Source of the DNA: Virgibacillus ndiopensis
GTDB taxonomy: Bacteria; Bacillota; Bacilli; Bacillales; Amphibacillaceae
Reading direction: 5' to 3'
Length of the DNA stretch: 64,000 nt
NCBI RefSeq assembly: GCF_900187325.1
Contig: NZ_FZMZ01000003.1
Span: 248,001 to 312,000, forward strand
A model generated the notes under the pieces. It saw only the letters and a program-made list of their open reading frames with translations. It did no database searches and was not told the origin of the DNA. Each line of letters opens with the position of its first letter. Within the stretch, counting starts at the first letter, position 1. The translations under genes and the position numbers were made by a program. Of the stretch, positions 9,125-17,387 are shown piece by piece.

Positions 9125-9925
9125 CTATTTCGTCACCTTAATTTTTCCATTATTAGTTGTTAATTTAATTAAGTTCTCACCATTACCGAAAACAGCATTG
9201 CCACTATACTTGTCAAAGATATTAATATGTCCGTTATCTACACGCACATTAAATGTCGCATTTGCCGGCTCATTTTCAGTTTCAATTTCAATACTACCAT
9301 TGTCACATTCCAATGTAATTGGGCGATCTAAGTCATTTGTTTCCAGATAAATTTTTCCATTATTTGTTTCACCATTGATTTCACCAGAAACATTCTCAAG
9401 AGAAATTTTCCCATTATCTGATTCAACATTTATTGTCGTTGCTACAATATCTTCCATTTCAATATGACCATTATTTGTTTCCCCTTTGACTGCTTTTATG
9501 TTTAGCTGTTCTGCATAGACAGTTCCATTGTCAATATCAACTTGTAATGATTCGTATACTTTCTCAGGTAAAGATACTTTTAATGTCAAATTTGAATCCA
9601 TAAAATGAAAGAAGTTAAAAAGCTTCTCATTCTCTAATGTAATGGATAGTGTATTTTCTTCTATTTCAACTTTTAATTGATTTTGAATTTGCTCAGTACT
9701 TCTTCCTACTAGTTCTACCTTCGTTGTTTGATCATCTGTTGAAACAATTTCTACTTTCTCGTTATCTGCTTCAATTTCAATATCTGTAAAATCGTTGGTA
9801 TTAATTATTTTCTCTTCCGATACAGAAACAGGTTTATTTATGGAATTGAATGTGATAATGCTCCCAATCGCACCAACCAATAAAAGAATTAGTGCAATGA
9901 TTGAGATTCTTTTAATATTAATCAT
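9125..9925 (-). CDS. DUF4097-family membrane-anchored beta-repeat protein (LiaG/YvlB-like)
   Basis: A 266-residue protein with one N-terminal hydrophobic segment (about residues 8-28, signal anchor) and an outer part made of repeated short strands. A [ND]NG[HKS]I core recurs six times from about residue 150 to the end (NNGHI, DNGKI, NNGKI, DNGSI, DNGHI, NNGKI) at about 20-residue spacing, suggesting a right-handed beta solenoid on the outside of the membrane. Related proteins occur in envelope-stress operons such as lia; the exact role is unknown. The start overlaps the HAAS gene by eight bases. Confidence 0.85.
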   Translation of the reverse strand: MINIKRISIIALILLLVGAIGSIITFNSINKPVSVSEEKIINTNDFTDIEIEADNEKVEIVSTDDQTTKVELVGRSTEQIQNQLKVEIEENTLSITLENEKLFNFFHFMDSNLTLKVSLPEKVYESLQVDIDNGTVYAEQLNIKAVKGETNNGHIEMEDIVATTINVESDNGKISLENVSGEINGETNNGKIYLETNDLDRPITLECDNGSIEIETENEPANATFNVRVDNGHINIFDKYSGNAVFGNGENLIKLTTNNGKIKVTK

Positions 9926-10487
9926 GCTTCAAACCACCTTTCACAAGTGATACATTATATTTTAAATAACGGACAAATAAATTGGTCAATACTTTTGTTG
10001 CAACAAACATCCCAACTGCAATAAATAAACCAATCCCACTAAGCATGATCGAGAAGAATAAGTCAAAAAATTCAAACGTCCTTGGATTAAATAGTACATT
10101 AACTAATACCAAAAGTGGTGATGCGATAAATGCCGCCCCTGATGCCCAGCCAGCAACAACTAAAGCGACTATTGCAACAAACGGCCCGAGTATGATTACT
10201 AAGTTAAAAAAGCCTAACCCTATCACAGCCCATAGCGCACGGAAAATGTTACCCGTCGTTGCAGTGGTCTCTACTTTCTCAATATGATAGGTAGCAAGTA
10301 ATTCTTTTGCAATGTGCTTAGGTGAACCTAAAGAATCAGCTATCTGTTCTTCTGTTTTACCTTCTTCTACTCCAATCGCGAAATGCTCTTGAAAATCCTG
10401 CAAAATATCTTGACGTTCATTTGAAGAAAGTCCTTTTAATGATAAATCTAGTTCTTTCATAAATTGATTTTTAGTCACTTGTAACAC
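9918..10487 (-). CDS. DUF1700/HAAS-domain membrane protein
   Basis: A 189-residue protein. Residues 1-65 form a helical HAAS-type domain (MKELDLSLKGLSSNERQDIL then EEQIADSLGSPKHIAKEL), followed by three to four hydrophobic segments. HAAS proteins are regularly encoded directly after a PadR regulator, as here (17-base overlap), and are thought to link that regulator to the membrane. The overlaps on both sides imply a three-gene translationally coupled operon with DUF4097. Confidence 0.88.
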   Translation of the reverse strand: MLQVTKNQFMKELDLSLKGLSSNERQDILQDFQEHFAIGVEEGKTEEQIADSLGSPKHIAKELLATYHIEKVETTATTGNIFRALWAVIGLGFFNLVIILGPFVAIVALVVAGWASGAAFIASPLLVLVNVLFNPRTFEFFDLFFSIMLSGIGLFIAVGMFVATKVLTNLFVRYLKYNVSLVKGGLKHD

Positions 10488-10794
10488 CGTCCTTTATTAA
10501 TTGATTGACACCACTCGAAAAATCCTTCCACTCTTGCAACAATTCTTGAAGATATTCTCTACCTTTATCTGTTAACCTGTAGTACTTACGAGAGGGACCT
10601 TCTGATGATTCCTGTAAGTAGGTTGTAAAGTATTCCTCTTTTGTTAAACGCCTTAATAATGGATAGACAGAGCCCTCAGAAATTTCAATTTGGTTCGAAA
10701 TTTTTTGAACTAGCTCATATCCATAACGGTCTTGTTTATCAAGTAAAACGAGAACACAAAGTTTTAAGACACCTTTTTTAAATTGTACGTCCAC
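10471..10794 (-). CDS. PadR-family transcriptional regulator
   Basis: A 107-residue winged-helix protein with the PadR core GVLKLCVLVLLDKQDRYGYE, then SEGSVYPLLRRLTKEEYF and the wing GPSRKYYRLTDKGREYL. GTG 10794 is chosen because GAGGTGG lies six bases before it and family members begin M-x-V-Q-F-K-K-G; the frame is also open to a GTG at 10803 inside that ribosome site. It heads the HAAS/DUF4097 operon and probably represses it through the paired operators at 10838-10905. Confidence 0.9.
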   Translation of the reverse strand: MDVQFKKGVLKLCVLVLLDKQDRYGYELVQKISNQIEISEGSVYPLLRRLTKEEYFTTYLQESSEGPSRKYYRLTDKGREYLQELLQEWKDFSSGVNQLIKDGVTSD

Positions 10795-10837
10795 TAAAAC
10801 CACCTCATCTTTTCTTACTCCCTAGTAATTAACAAAC

Positions 10838-10905
10838 GGTACTATACATTGAACAGTACCTAGCAATAGCAATATATCATATAGTACTATTCAATGCAAG
10901 GTACC
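10838..10905 (-). promoter_or_regulatory. Promoter flanked by two inverted 23-bp PadR-type operators
   Basis: A 23-base site at 10838-10860 recurs at 10883-10905 in the opposite orientation with five differences; the shared core is CATTGAA between GGTAC and AGTAC ends. The minus-strand promoter is TTGCAT (10894-10899), 17 bases, TATATT (10871-10876). One operator covers the -35 and the other lies downstream of the start region, a layout suited to repression. Confidence 0.65.
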
Positions 10906-11110
10906 ATATATAATATATTTATATGAGAAGAAAACAAATTTTATGAAAAAACGCTAAAGTGTCCTTCTAGAGGTAAGAGATCAGGGGCGAATTAGCTGTT
11001 TTTTTAATTCCTGTTGATATGTTTTAGATTTCGAGATGATCTTGGGCTCTCGTGCTGATGTTTCCACTCTCCCGCCAATTTGACCATATTGTATTCTTTC
11101 TTTTCACATA

Positions 11111-11140
11111 AAATAGTGTCAGTCTAGACTGACACTATTT
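11111..11140. repeat. Perfect 30-bp palindrome
   Basis: AAATAGTGTCAGTCT is followed directly by its exact complement, centred on CTAG. With no loop and no clean T-run it is not a typical terminator. It lies in the 10906-11322 gap, which otherwise holds only the membrane-protein remnant at 11172-11279. Confidence 0.6.
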
Positions 11141-11171
11141 GTCTCTCACTTATTCAATTTTTTACATACAT

Positions 11172-11279
11172 TTATCCTTGAATATCACGCTGTCTATATC
11201 CGATAAAACCAAAAATCACCAAGACCATAGTAATAATTATTAGAACCAGTATTAGCATCCATGCCATAAATCGTTCCAA
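11172..11279 (-). pseudogene. Possible remnant of a membrane-protein C-terminus
   Basis: An open frame without start codon, bounded by stops, encodes a hydrophobic helix (MLILVLIIITMVLVIFGFIG) and a short basic tail YRQRDIQG. It looks like the last transmembrane segment of a lost permease or ion transporter. Nothing upstream continues it because plsC follows directly. It could be chance AT-rich sequence. Confidence 0.3.
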
Positions 11280-11322
11280 CTACAAAGGGATAGGAATCGA
11301 ACTGCTTTCAGCTTTATCAATA

Positions 11323-11916
11323 CTATTGATGTAGTCTTCGCTGTAAGTTGTTTAATTCTTCGTTCAACACATTCATCATGCTATCCATTCCTTCTTTTCT
11401 TGGCATGTTCTGAGGTAAATAAATTGGTTCGCCAAAAATAATTCTAGCCTGTTTACGCTTAAAAAGATCTTTGAAATTATTTGGACCAACATATGCAACC
11501 GGAACGATTGGAACTTTGGAATATCCAGCAATTGTTACAGCTCCTCTTTTTAAAGGTACCTCTTCACTAGTCCTTGTTCCACTAGGAAATATACCAACTA
11601 CCTTCCCTTCTGAAAGTAACTTTCTAGGAACTTTTATCGAGCTTGGTCCTGGATTATCACGATCTACTGGAAATGCATTCAACTGTTGCATCAGCCATTT
11701 TAATGAACGTATTTGAAACAATTCTTTCTTTGCCATGTAATGTATTTTTACAGGTAATACCGATATTCCAAGCCATAATATATCTATCCAACCTGTATGT
11801 GTACAAGCAATTACGTAACCGCTTGATTCTGGTAAATTTTCTTTTTGATAAGCTTTCACTCTTCCAAACAAACTTAAAAAAATCTTTAAAACATAAGCTG
11901 CAAAATAATACATCAT
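11323..11916 (-). CDS. plsC: 1-acyl-sn-glycerol-3-phosphate acyltransferase
   Basis: A 197-residue membrane-associated acyltransferase that acylates lysophosphatidic acid at sn-2 to give phosphatidic acid in phospholipid synthesis. The HX4D catalytic motif is HTGWID (about residues 36-41). The substrate-binding block FPSGTRTSEEVPLKRGA and the segment AFPVDRDNPGPSSIK match the B. subtilis PlsC (YhdO) pattern as I remember it. An N-terminal hydrophobic stretch likely sits in the membrane. Monocistronic. Confidence 0.9.
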   Translation of the reverse strand: MMYYFAAYVLKIFLSLFGRVKAYQKENLPESSGYVIACTHTGWIDILWLGISVLPVKIHYMAKKELFQIRSLKWLMQQLNAFPVDRDNPGPSSIKVPRKLLSEGKVVGIFPSGTRTSEEVPLKRGAVTIAGYSKVPIVPVAYVGPNNFKDLFKRKQARIIFGEPIYLPQNMPRKEGMDSMMNVLNEELNNLQRRLHQ

Positions 11917-12091
11917 TCATTCCCTCTTCCCGTGTACTTTACCTATCTATATTCTATTTTAGCATAAAGTATTATTACCTGGTACTAATTATTTTTTACT
12001 ATTTTCAGTCTTTGCTTTTATTCAAGAATTATTTTATTGATACAGGGCATTGTAACTACCGTAATCAAAATTTTAATAAAGGATGGTTTTG

Positions 12092-13678
12092 ATGGATAAA
12101 GATCACCAAACAAATATTGAGAATGAAGACACATTAACAACCAGGCAGGGTCATCCTGTCACGAATAATCAAAGCACGCGAACAGTTGGAAATCGAGGAC
12201 CAGCTACATTAGAGAACTATGATTTTATTGAAAAAATTAGTCACTTTGATAGAGAAAAGGTTCCCGAACGAATCGTTCATGCTCGTGGTGCTGGTGCACA
12301 TGGTTATTTTGAAACATATGGAACTGTAGGAGACGAGCCAGTTTCAAAATATACTCGTGCGAAGGTTTTTCAGCAAAAAGGGAAAAAGACCCCAGTTTTC
12401 GTCCGTTTTTCAACCGTAGTACATGGGTTACATTCGCCAGAAACAGTTCGTGATCCAAGAGGATTTGCGGTTAAGTTTTATACAGAGGATGGAAACTGGG
12501 ATTTGGTTGGAAATAATCTAAAAATATTCTTCATTCGTGATGCCATGAAATTTCCCGATATGATTCATGCATTTAGACCTGACCCTGTAACAAATATCCA
12601 GGATAGCGAACGCTTCTTTGATTTTTGTGCAAATTCACCGGAAACTTTTCATATGGTTACATTTGTTTACTCACCTTGGGGTATTCCTGCAAACTACCGC
12701 TTGATGCAAGGTTCTGGGGTAAATACATACAAGTGGGTAAACCAAGAAGGTGAGGCAGTACTTGTTAAATATCATTGGGAGCCAAAACAAGGTATTAAGA
12801 ATTTGACAGTAAAAGAGGCGAACGATATTCAAGCAACTAACTTTAACCATGCAACACAGGATTTATATGACGCAATTGAACGAGGTGAATATCCAGAGTG
12901 GGAATTGTTTGTTCAAATTATGAGTGATGACGATCATCCTGAACTCGACTTCGACCCGCTCGATGATACAAAATTATGGCCGAAAGATCAGTTTCCATGG
13001 TTACCAGTAGGCAAAATGGTATTAAACAAAAATCCAGAAGACTATTTTTCAGAAGTTGAACAATCAGCTTTCGGTACAGGAGTCCTTGTTGATGGTCTAG
13101 ATTTTTCTGATGATAAAATGTTACAAGGTCGAACATTTTCCTATTCAGACACTCAACGTTATCGTGTAGGGGCAAACTATTTACAGTTACCTGTTAATGC
13201 TGCAAAGAAGCGTGTGGCAACAAATCAAGAAGGTGGGCAAATGCGTTATGAGGCAGAACACCCACCCGCTAAAAATCCACACGTTAATTATGAACCATCG
13301 ATTCTTGGTGGATTAAAGGAAGCGGAGCAAATAGGAAAAGAATATACACCACATGTCGAAGGAAAACTAGTTCGTCAATCCATTGATAGACAGAGCAATA
13401 CAAAACAGGCTGGCGAAACATATCGTGAGTTTGAGGAATGGGAAAAGGATGAATTAATTTCAAACCTTGTTGGAGATCTTTCTCAATGCGATAAAAGACT
13501 GCAAGACAAAATGATTGCTCTTGCTGAAGAAGCAGATGAGGAATATGGGCGCCGTTTAAGAGAAGGCTTAGCTAATGCAGTAATGAACGGATCAAGTAAA
13601 AATCCGCTAGGAAATAAGGACAGTGAGAAGGCACCAGATCAAGCAATCGAAAAAGGACACGATGCTGACCCATATTGA
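12092..13678 (+). CDS. Monofunctional haem catalase
   Basis: A 528-residue catalase splitting hydrogen peroxide to water and oxygen. The distal histidine lies in [13 protein letters not shown], the distal asparagine in [12 protein letters not shown], and the proximal haem tyrosine in [14 protein letters not shown] (RxxxY). The N-terminal [11 protein letters not shown]...[11 protein letters not shown] resembles KatX/KatA-type enzymes, with a longer C-terminal tail than the 483-residue vegetative KatA. ATG 12092 follows AAAGGATGG; the ATG at 12083 lies inside that site. Single gene ending in a strong terminator. Whether it is vegetative or spore-specific is unclear. Confidence 0.93.
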   Translation: MDKDHQTNIENEDTLTTRQGHPVTNNQSTRTVGNRGPATLENYDFIEKISHFDREKVPERIVHARGAGAHGYFETYGTVGDEPVSKYTRAKVFQQKGKKTPVFVRFSTVVHGLHSPETVRDPRGFAVKFYTEDGNWDLVGNNLKIFFIRDAMKFPDMIHAFRPDPVTNIQDSERFFDFCANSPETFHMVTFVYSPWGIPANYRLMQGSGVNTYKWVNQEGEAVLVKYHWEPKQGIKNLTVKEANDIQATNFNHATQDLYDAIERGEYPEWELFVQIMSDDDHPELDFDPLDDTKLWPKDQFPWLPVGKMVLNKNPEDYFSEVEQSAFGTGVLVDGLDFSDDKMLQGRTFSYSDTQRYRVGANYLQLPVNAAKKRVATNQEGGQMRYEAEHPPAKNPHVNYEPSILGGLKEAEQIGKEYTPHVEGKLVRQSIDRQSNTKQAGETYREFEEWEKDELISNLVGDLSQCDKRLQDKMIALAEEADEEYGRRLREGLANAVMNGSSKNPLGNKDSEKAPDQAIEKGHDADPY

Positions 13679-13685
13679 TTATAGA

Positions 13686-13724
13686 GAACAGGGCTCACAC
13701 TATGATGTGATCCCTGTTCTTTTT
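13686..13724 (+). terminator. Catalase terminator
   Basis: Stem GAACAGGG/CCCTGTTC extended by an inner CACA/TGTG pair, followed by TTTTT, directly after the catalase stop. Confidence 0.85.
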
Positions 13725-13726
13725 AA

Positions 13727-14023
13727 TTAATGATGATGGCCCTTTTTTGGATTTGTAATGAACATTTCCTCTTGCGGGACATAGAAATATTGAATCCATA
13801 TGCCATCTAAAAATTCATTATCCTTTTCTAAAATTATATCAATATCCTTGTCTGTTTTTACAATTTCATCATTTTCAGTCGGAGTATCCAATTTTATGTC
13901 GTAATGTGCATGATCTCCATGAAGATGTGTGACATAGACACGAATCATTTTTCCGTCCGCTTCGTCACTTTCCAACATCCTTTTCAATACTTTAGCAGCA
14001 TTTCGGTTTATTTTACATTTCAT
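13727..14023 (-). CDS. HesB/IscA-like iron-sulfur biogenesis family protein
   Basis: A 98-residue protein with the HesB-like fold pattern (INRNAAKVLKRMLE, then RVYVTHLHGDHAHYDIKLD). The conserved C-terminal cysteines of true IscA/SufA scaffolds are absent: the only cysteine is residue 3, and the tail ends GHHH. It is therefore unlikely to be a classic cluster scaffold; its role is unknown, possibly metal binding through histidines. It is convergent with the catalase and preceded by GGGGATT. Confidence 0.7.
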   Translation of the reverse strand: MKCKINRNAAKVLKRMLESDEADGKMIRVYVTHLHGDHAHYDIKLDTPTENDEIVKTDKDIDIILEKDNEFLDGIWIQYFYVPQEEMFITNPKKGHHH

Positions 14024-14152
14024 ATTCTTAATCCCCTATTCCTTTTGGTATAGTTCCTATCCTATCCAATGTTCCTAGATAATATAGTAACCTTGATTTT
14101 TTACGTTAGACAAATAATTTGTTTTACATTATGTTGTTATTTATCTAATCTG

Positions 14153-14166
14153 ATATATTGCATATA
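14153..14166. promoter_or_regulatory. Candidate GntR operator upstream of gntR
   Basis: ATATATTGCATATA overlaps a TTGCAT that could serve as -35 of the gntR promoter. Thirteen of these bases occur exactly, in reverse orientation, upstream of brnQ (16359-16371). Confidence 0.5.
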
Positions 14167-14230
14167 CCAATGCCTAATCTTTTATAGTATACTAGTTCAT
14201 ATAATAAATTTGTTAAAAGGGATGAAGTAA

Positions 14231-14890
14231 ATGCCAATACCAACTGATCACTCGAAACCAATTCGCCAATCAGCAAAAGAAAGTGCATTCAATCAACTCC
14301 AACAATGGATTATAGATGGTACGTTACAACCCGGTGAAAAGTTAAACGATTCAGAACTTGCCCAGGCGTTAGGTGTCAGTAGAACTCCAATACGTGAATC
14401 CCTGCAACTACTCGAGGTAAGAGGATTTGTTAAAATGTACCCTGGTAAGGCAACACAAGTCACTGATGTTGAAAGAGAATCGATAAATGACCTTTTACCG
14501 CCCTTAGCAGCTTTACAAGCATTATCTGCCGAACTAGCTATAGCAAATTTAACTACTGAAATTATTTCATTACTCAAAGATACAAACAAACGATTTGCAG
14601 AAGCAATCCGTTTAGAGAATTATTATTCAGCGTTAAAAATCGATGAGGAATTTCATCAAATCATCGTGGATATAGCGGGGAATCCATACATTGATTCAAT
14701 GGTAACCTCACTCCAGGCACATGTTAGACGATTATTTTTTCATAACTCTATCGTTTTAACTGAAAAGTCCATAGATGAACATTCAACGATTATTGAGCTA
14801 ATGAAGGAAGGAAGCACATCAAATGTTTCCTCAATAATGAAAGATAATTGGCTCCGCGCAATAGATGAATTTAAACATTTGAAAAAGTAA
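14231..14890 (+). CDS. GntR-family regulator, FadR/FCD subfamily
   Basis: A 219-residue regulator. The N-terminal winged helix shows LQQWIIDGTLQPGEKLNDSE and LGVSRTPIRESLQLLEVRGF; the C-terminal FCD-type all-helical ligand domain contains DEEFHQIIVDIAGN and a later HSTII that can supply metal-binding histidines. The ribosome site is AAGGGATGAAG. It is convergent with brnQ across a shared terminator, and the same 13-nt motif lies in both promoter regions, so it probably controls itself and the amino acid carrier. The ligand is unknown. Confidence 0.88.
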   Translation: MPIPTDHSKPIRQSAKESAFNQLQQWIIDGTLQPGEKLNDSELAQALGVSRTPIRESLQLLEVRGFVKMYPGKATQVTDVERESINDLLPPLAALQALSAELAIANLTTEIISLLKDTNKRFAEAIRLENYYSALKIDEEFHQIIVDIAGNPYIDSMVTSLQAHVRRLFFHNSIVLTEKSIDEHSTIIELMKEGSTSNVSSIMKDNWLRAIDEFKHLKK

Positions 14891-14923
14891 AAGCCGGTTC
14901 CTTTTAATAAGGAAACCGGCTTT
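14891..14923. terminator. Bidirectional terminator between gntR and brnQ
   Basis: Stem AAGCCGGTTCC with GGAAACCGGCTT and an eight-base AT loop between two convergent genes; TTTC follows on the plus strand. Confidence 0.8.
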
Positions 14924-14925
14924 CA

Positions 14926-16281
14926 CTATGCATGTGCGGTGGATAATTTTTGTGTACGGACAACTATGCCTGTAATCACAATCACTACTAAGGCTGGCAG
15001 CAACCAACCGAGACCCTGATTGTATAGCGGAAGTGACTGTTCATAGAAAGTAACGAACGGAACCATCCACCCAAAATAACCAAATCCAAGTGAGTCACAT
15101 AGCGCCTTCAAACCATCAACTATACTAATCATAAACGTAACAGCTGTTGCTGAGACATACACGATACGTGAATGATTAAACAACGGTGAAAGGAACGTTA
15201 ATAGCATTAGAACAATTGCAAGTGGGTACAGGAACATTAATACCGGTACCGAATACGTAATAATGTTTGCTAATCCAAAATTTGCAATCACAAATGTAAT
15301 AGTTGAAAAGAAAACTACAAACTTTTTGTAGCCGATCTTCGGAAATAATGTTTGAAAGTATTCTGCACATGCTGTAGTTAATCCAATGCTCGTAGTCAGA
15401 CAGGCTAGCGTCATAACAATTGCCAGCATGACAGAACCTAATGTTCCAAAGTAATAGGATGCAGCACTGCTGAGAACCGGTCCTCCTGTCGCAAAAATCC
15501 CAAAAGTCTCTGTACTTGTTGCTCCCAAATAAGCAATGCCAACATAAATAGCTCCAAGAAATGTGATTGCAACAGCTCCTGATTTTGCTGTTGCAGAAAG
15601 TATTCCACTTGTAGACGAAATACCGAATGAACGAATTGCTTTTATGACAATAATACCAAATACAAGGGAAGCAAGTGCATCCATTGTGTTATATCCTTCT
15701 AGAAATCCTTGTACAAATGCCTCACTCGCAAACGCTTCTTGCGGCAATTGGACTGATCCCATTGGTTGAACAATAACCATTAACAAAAGAATTCCTAAAA
15801 GAATAACAATACCAGGGGCTAATATCTTCCCTACGTTATCAACAAGTTTTGCAGGATTTAACGAAAACCAAAGTGTAATAGCAAAGAAAAGCAATGTGAA
15901 AATAAACAATCCACCTTGTTGAAACCCTTCACTCACAAATGGCGCAATACCAACTTCATATGCAACAGTACCTGTCCTTGGCGCCGCAAAAAAGGGGCCA
16001 ATCGTTAAATAAAGTAGTGAAGTGAAAAAGACTGCATAAACTGGATCAATTCTACTTGCAAGATCTTGTAAATTATTATTCCTTGAAAAACTCATTGCTA
16101 AAATACCAAGTAACGGCAATCCGACACCGGTAATCAAAAATCCTATTATAGCAGGCCAAAGGTTCGTCCCCGCATTTTGACCAAGCTGCGCCGGAAAAAT
16201 TAGATTTCCGGCACCAAAAAATAGGGCAAATAACATGAGTCCTATTAATGCATAAGTTGAAAATGATAGTTTGTCCTTCAT
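14926..16281 (-). CDS. brnQ: Branched-chain amino acid:cation symporter BrnQ
   Basis: A 451-residue inner-membrane carrier with about twelve hydrophobic segments. The start LMLFALFFGAGNLIFPAQLG is the conserved first unwound helix of the LIVCS family, and GPFFAAPRTGTVAYE is the second family motif. It imports leucine, isoleucine and valine with sodium or protons. The ribosome site is AGAGGAGCG. Its promoter region carries two copies of the motif also found before gntR. Family assignment is firm. Confidence 0.93.
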   Translation of the reverse strand: MKDKLSFSTYALIGLMLFALFFGAGNLIFPAQLGQNAGTNLWPAIIGFLITGVGLPLLGILAMSFSRNNNLQDLASRIDPVYAVFFTSLLYLTIGPFFAAPRTGTVAYEVGIAPFVSEGFQQGGLFIFTLLFFAITLWFSLNPAKLVDNVGKILAPGIVILLGILLLMVIVQPMGSVQLPQEAFASEAFVQGFLEGYNTMDALASLVFGIIVIKAIRSFGISSTSGILSATAKSGAVAITFLGAIYVGIAYLGATSTETFGIFATGGPVLSSAASYYFGTLGSVMLAIVMTLACLTTSIGLTTACAEYFQTLFPKIGYKKFVVFFSTITFVIANFGLANIITYSVPVLMFLYPLAIVLMLLTFLSPLFNHSRIVYVSATAVTFMISIVDGLKALCDSLGFGYFGWMVPFVTFYEQSLPLYNQGLGWLLPALVVIVITGIVVRTQKLSTAHA

Positions 16282-16355
16282 GATATTCGCTCCTCTTAGT
16301 TGTATATTTCTATATTTCTATATATTCCAGATTTTAATAGATTCATTTTTATTGT

Positions 16356-16416
16356 TCAATATGCAATATATTGATGAAATATATAATACTACGCCTATGA
16401 GCAAAATGCAATATAT
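16356..16416 (-). promoter_or_regulatory. brnQ promoter with two candidate GntR sites
   Basis: Minus-strand promoter TTGCAT (16406-16411), 17 bases, TATTAT (16383-16388). A site ATGCAATATAT (16406-16416) covers the -35. A second site, with exact arms TCAATAT (16356-16362) and ATATTGA (16368-16374), lies just downstream of the transcription start region. The core ATATGCAATATAT (16359-16371) matches the gntR upstream region. Confidence 0.6.
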
Positions 16417-16473
16417 TACGACAAAATTTTATGACGATTCGAAACAAGAATCTCTACTTCAAACAAAAATAAA

Positions 16474-17247
16474 CTAGTCATCTTCATTATAAATCTTTTG
16501 AGCCTCATACTTAAATCCTAAATACTGATAGTTTTGTCTTACATACATCTCTCTTGGTGTATCTTCTCCATCAGCAACTAAAATTATTGTCTTGTCAGGA
16601 AAATGGTCCATAACAGATTTTTGCAGCCTACTTCCGATTCCCTTTTTCTGAAACGACTCCTTTACAGATAATCCGTCAATTTCCGCTGTATTGTCAGAAA
16701 TAATAACATCTACAGAACCTGCAGGAAATCTTTTATAAAGTGCCAAAAACTGCAATATATTACGATCTTTGAAATTACGTTTATGTAAATCCACTTTTTG
16801 TTTTGCGAATTCCTCACCAAACTCCAGATCTGTCTCATATTGTAATAATATAAATGCATCAAAATTTTCATCCGTAACAGCTTGTACCTCTATATCTGGA
16901 TGATTATTCACTTTAGGGAATTGATCAGGTTGGATAACATACAATTCGTTATATCCAACTTCATAACCTGAATCCCTAAAGTAACCCATTAGTTCCTCAG
17001 CTGGTTGTTTATTTTCAGGGAAAGTGAACTTTACATGTTTTTGCCCATGTTTTCTATGGAATTCCCTTAAATAATTCGCAGCATCTCTAAATTCAGCAAC
17101 TGACGGTGTCCGTTTAAACTCAATATAATTACTATCATATCGAATTAGCATATCCGGATAATGGATATGTTTGTATTGATCATTTTCTATAACAACTTGT
17201 CCAAGATTATGAATGTTCCTAAATGTAATATTTTCCATTTCAATCAT
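16474..17247 (-). CDS. GNAT-family N-acetyltransferase
   Basis: A 257-residue protein whose second half is a GNAT domain: AEIDGLSVKESFQKKGIGSRLQ holds the acetyl-CoA loop (QKKGIGSRL), and EMYVRQNYQYLGFKYE is the usual C-terminal strand-helix. The first half resembles a degenerate second GNAT-like unit. The substrate is unknown. The start may be ATG 17247 or ATG 17238; the latter has the better distance from AAGGGG. Monocistronic, divergent from pdxK. Confidence 0.85.
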   Translation of the reverse strand: MIEMENITFRNIHNLGQVVIENDQYKHIHYPDMLIRYDSNYIEFKRTPSVAEFRDAANYLREFHRKHGQKHVKFTFPENKQPAEELMGYFRDSGYEVGYNELYVIQPDQFPKVNNHPDIEVQAVTDENFDAFILLQYETDLEFGEEFAKQKVDLHKRNFKDRNILQFLALYKRFPAGSVDVIISDNTAEIDGLSVKESFQKKGIGSRLQKSVMDHFPDKTIILVADGEDTPREMYVRQNYQYLGFKYEAQKIYNEDD

Positions 17248-17311
17248 ATCCCCTTTTCCTATTAAATAGCTTTATCTTGCTAATACTATTCTACAGTAGA
17301 AAATTCTTTTA

Positions 17312-17340
17312 TTGTCATAAAATTTGTTATATCCTATTAA
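17312..17340 (+). promoter_or_regulatory. Candidate pdxK promoter
   Basis: TTGTCA (17312-17317), 17 bases, TATTAA (17335-17340), 47 bases before the chosen ATG. No riboswitch-like structure was recognised in the leader. Confidence 0.5.
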
Positions 17341-17387
17341 GCATAATACCAATTTATATACTATATGATGATTTGGGGGAAAGTTGG

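Noticed and set aside
11643..12092. Plus-strand 149-codon frame over plsC
   Set aside because: Its first 270 bases are antisense to the conserved acyltransferase, the remainder is an AT-rich intergenic translation, and there is no ribosome site.
16282..16473. T-box or other amino-acid riboswitch upstream of brnQ
   Set aside because: The gap is only 192 bases, AT-rich, and lacks the T-box sequence, specifier stem and terminator/antiterminator pair; promoter-level control fits better.
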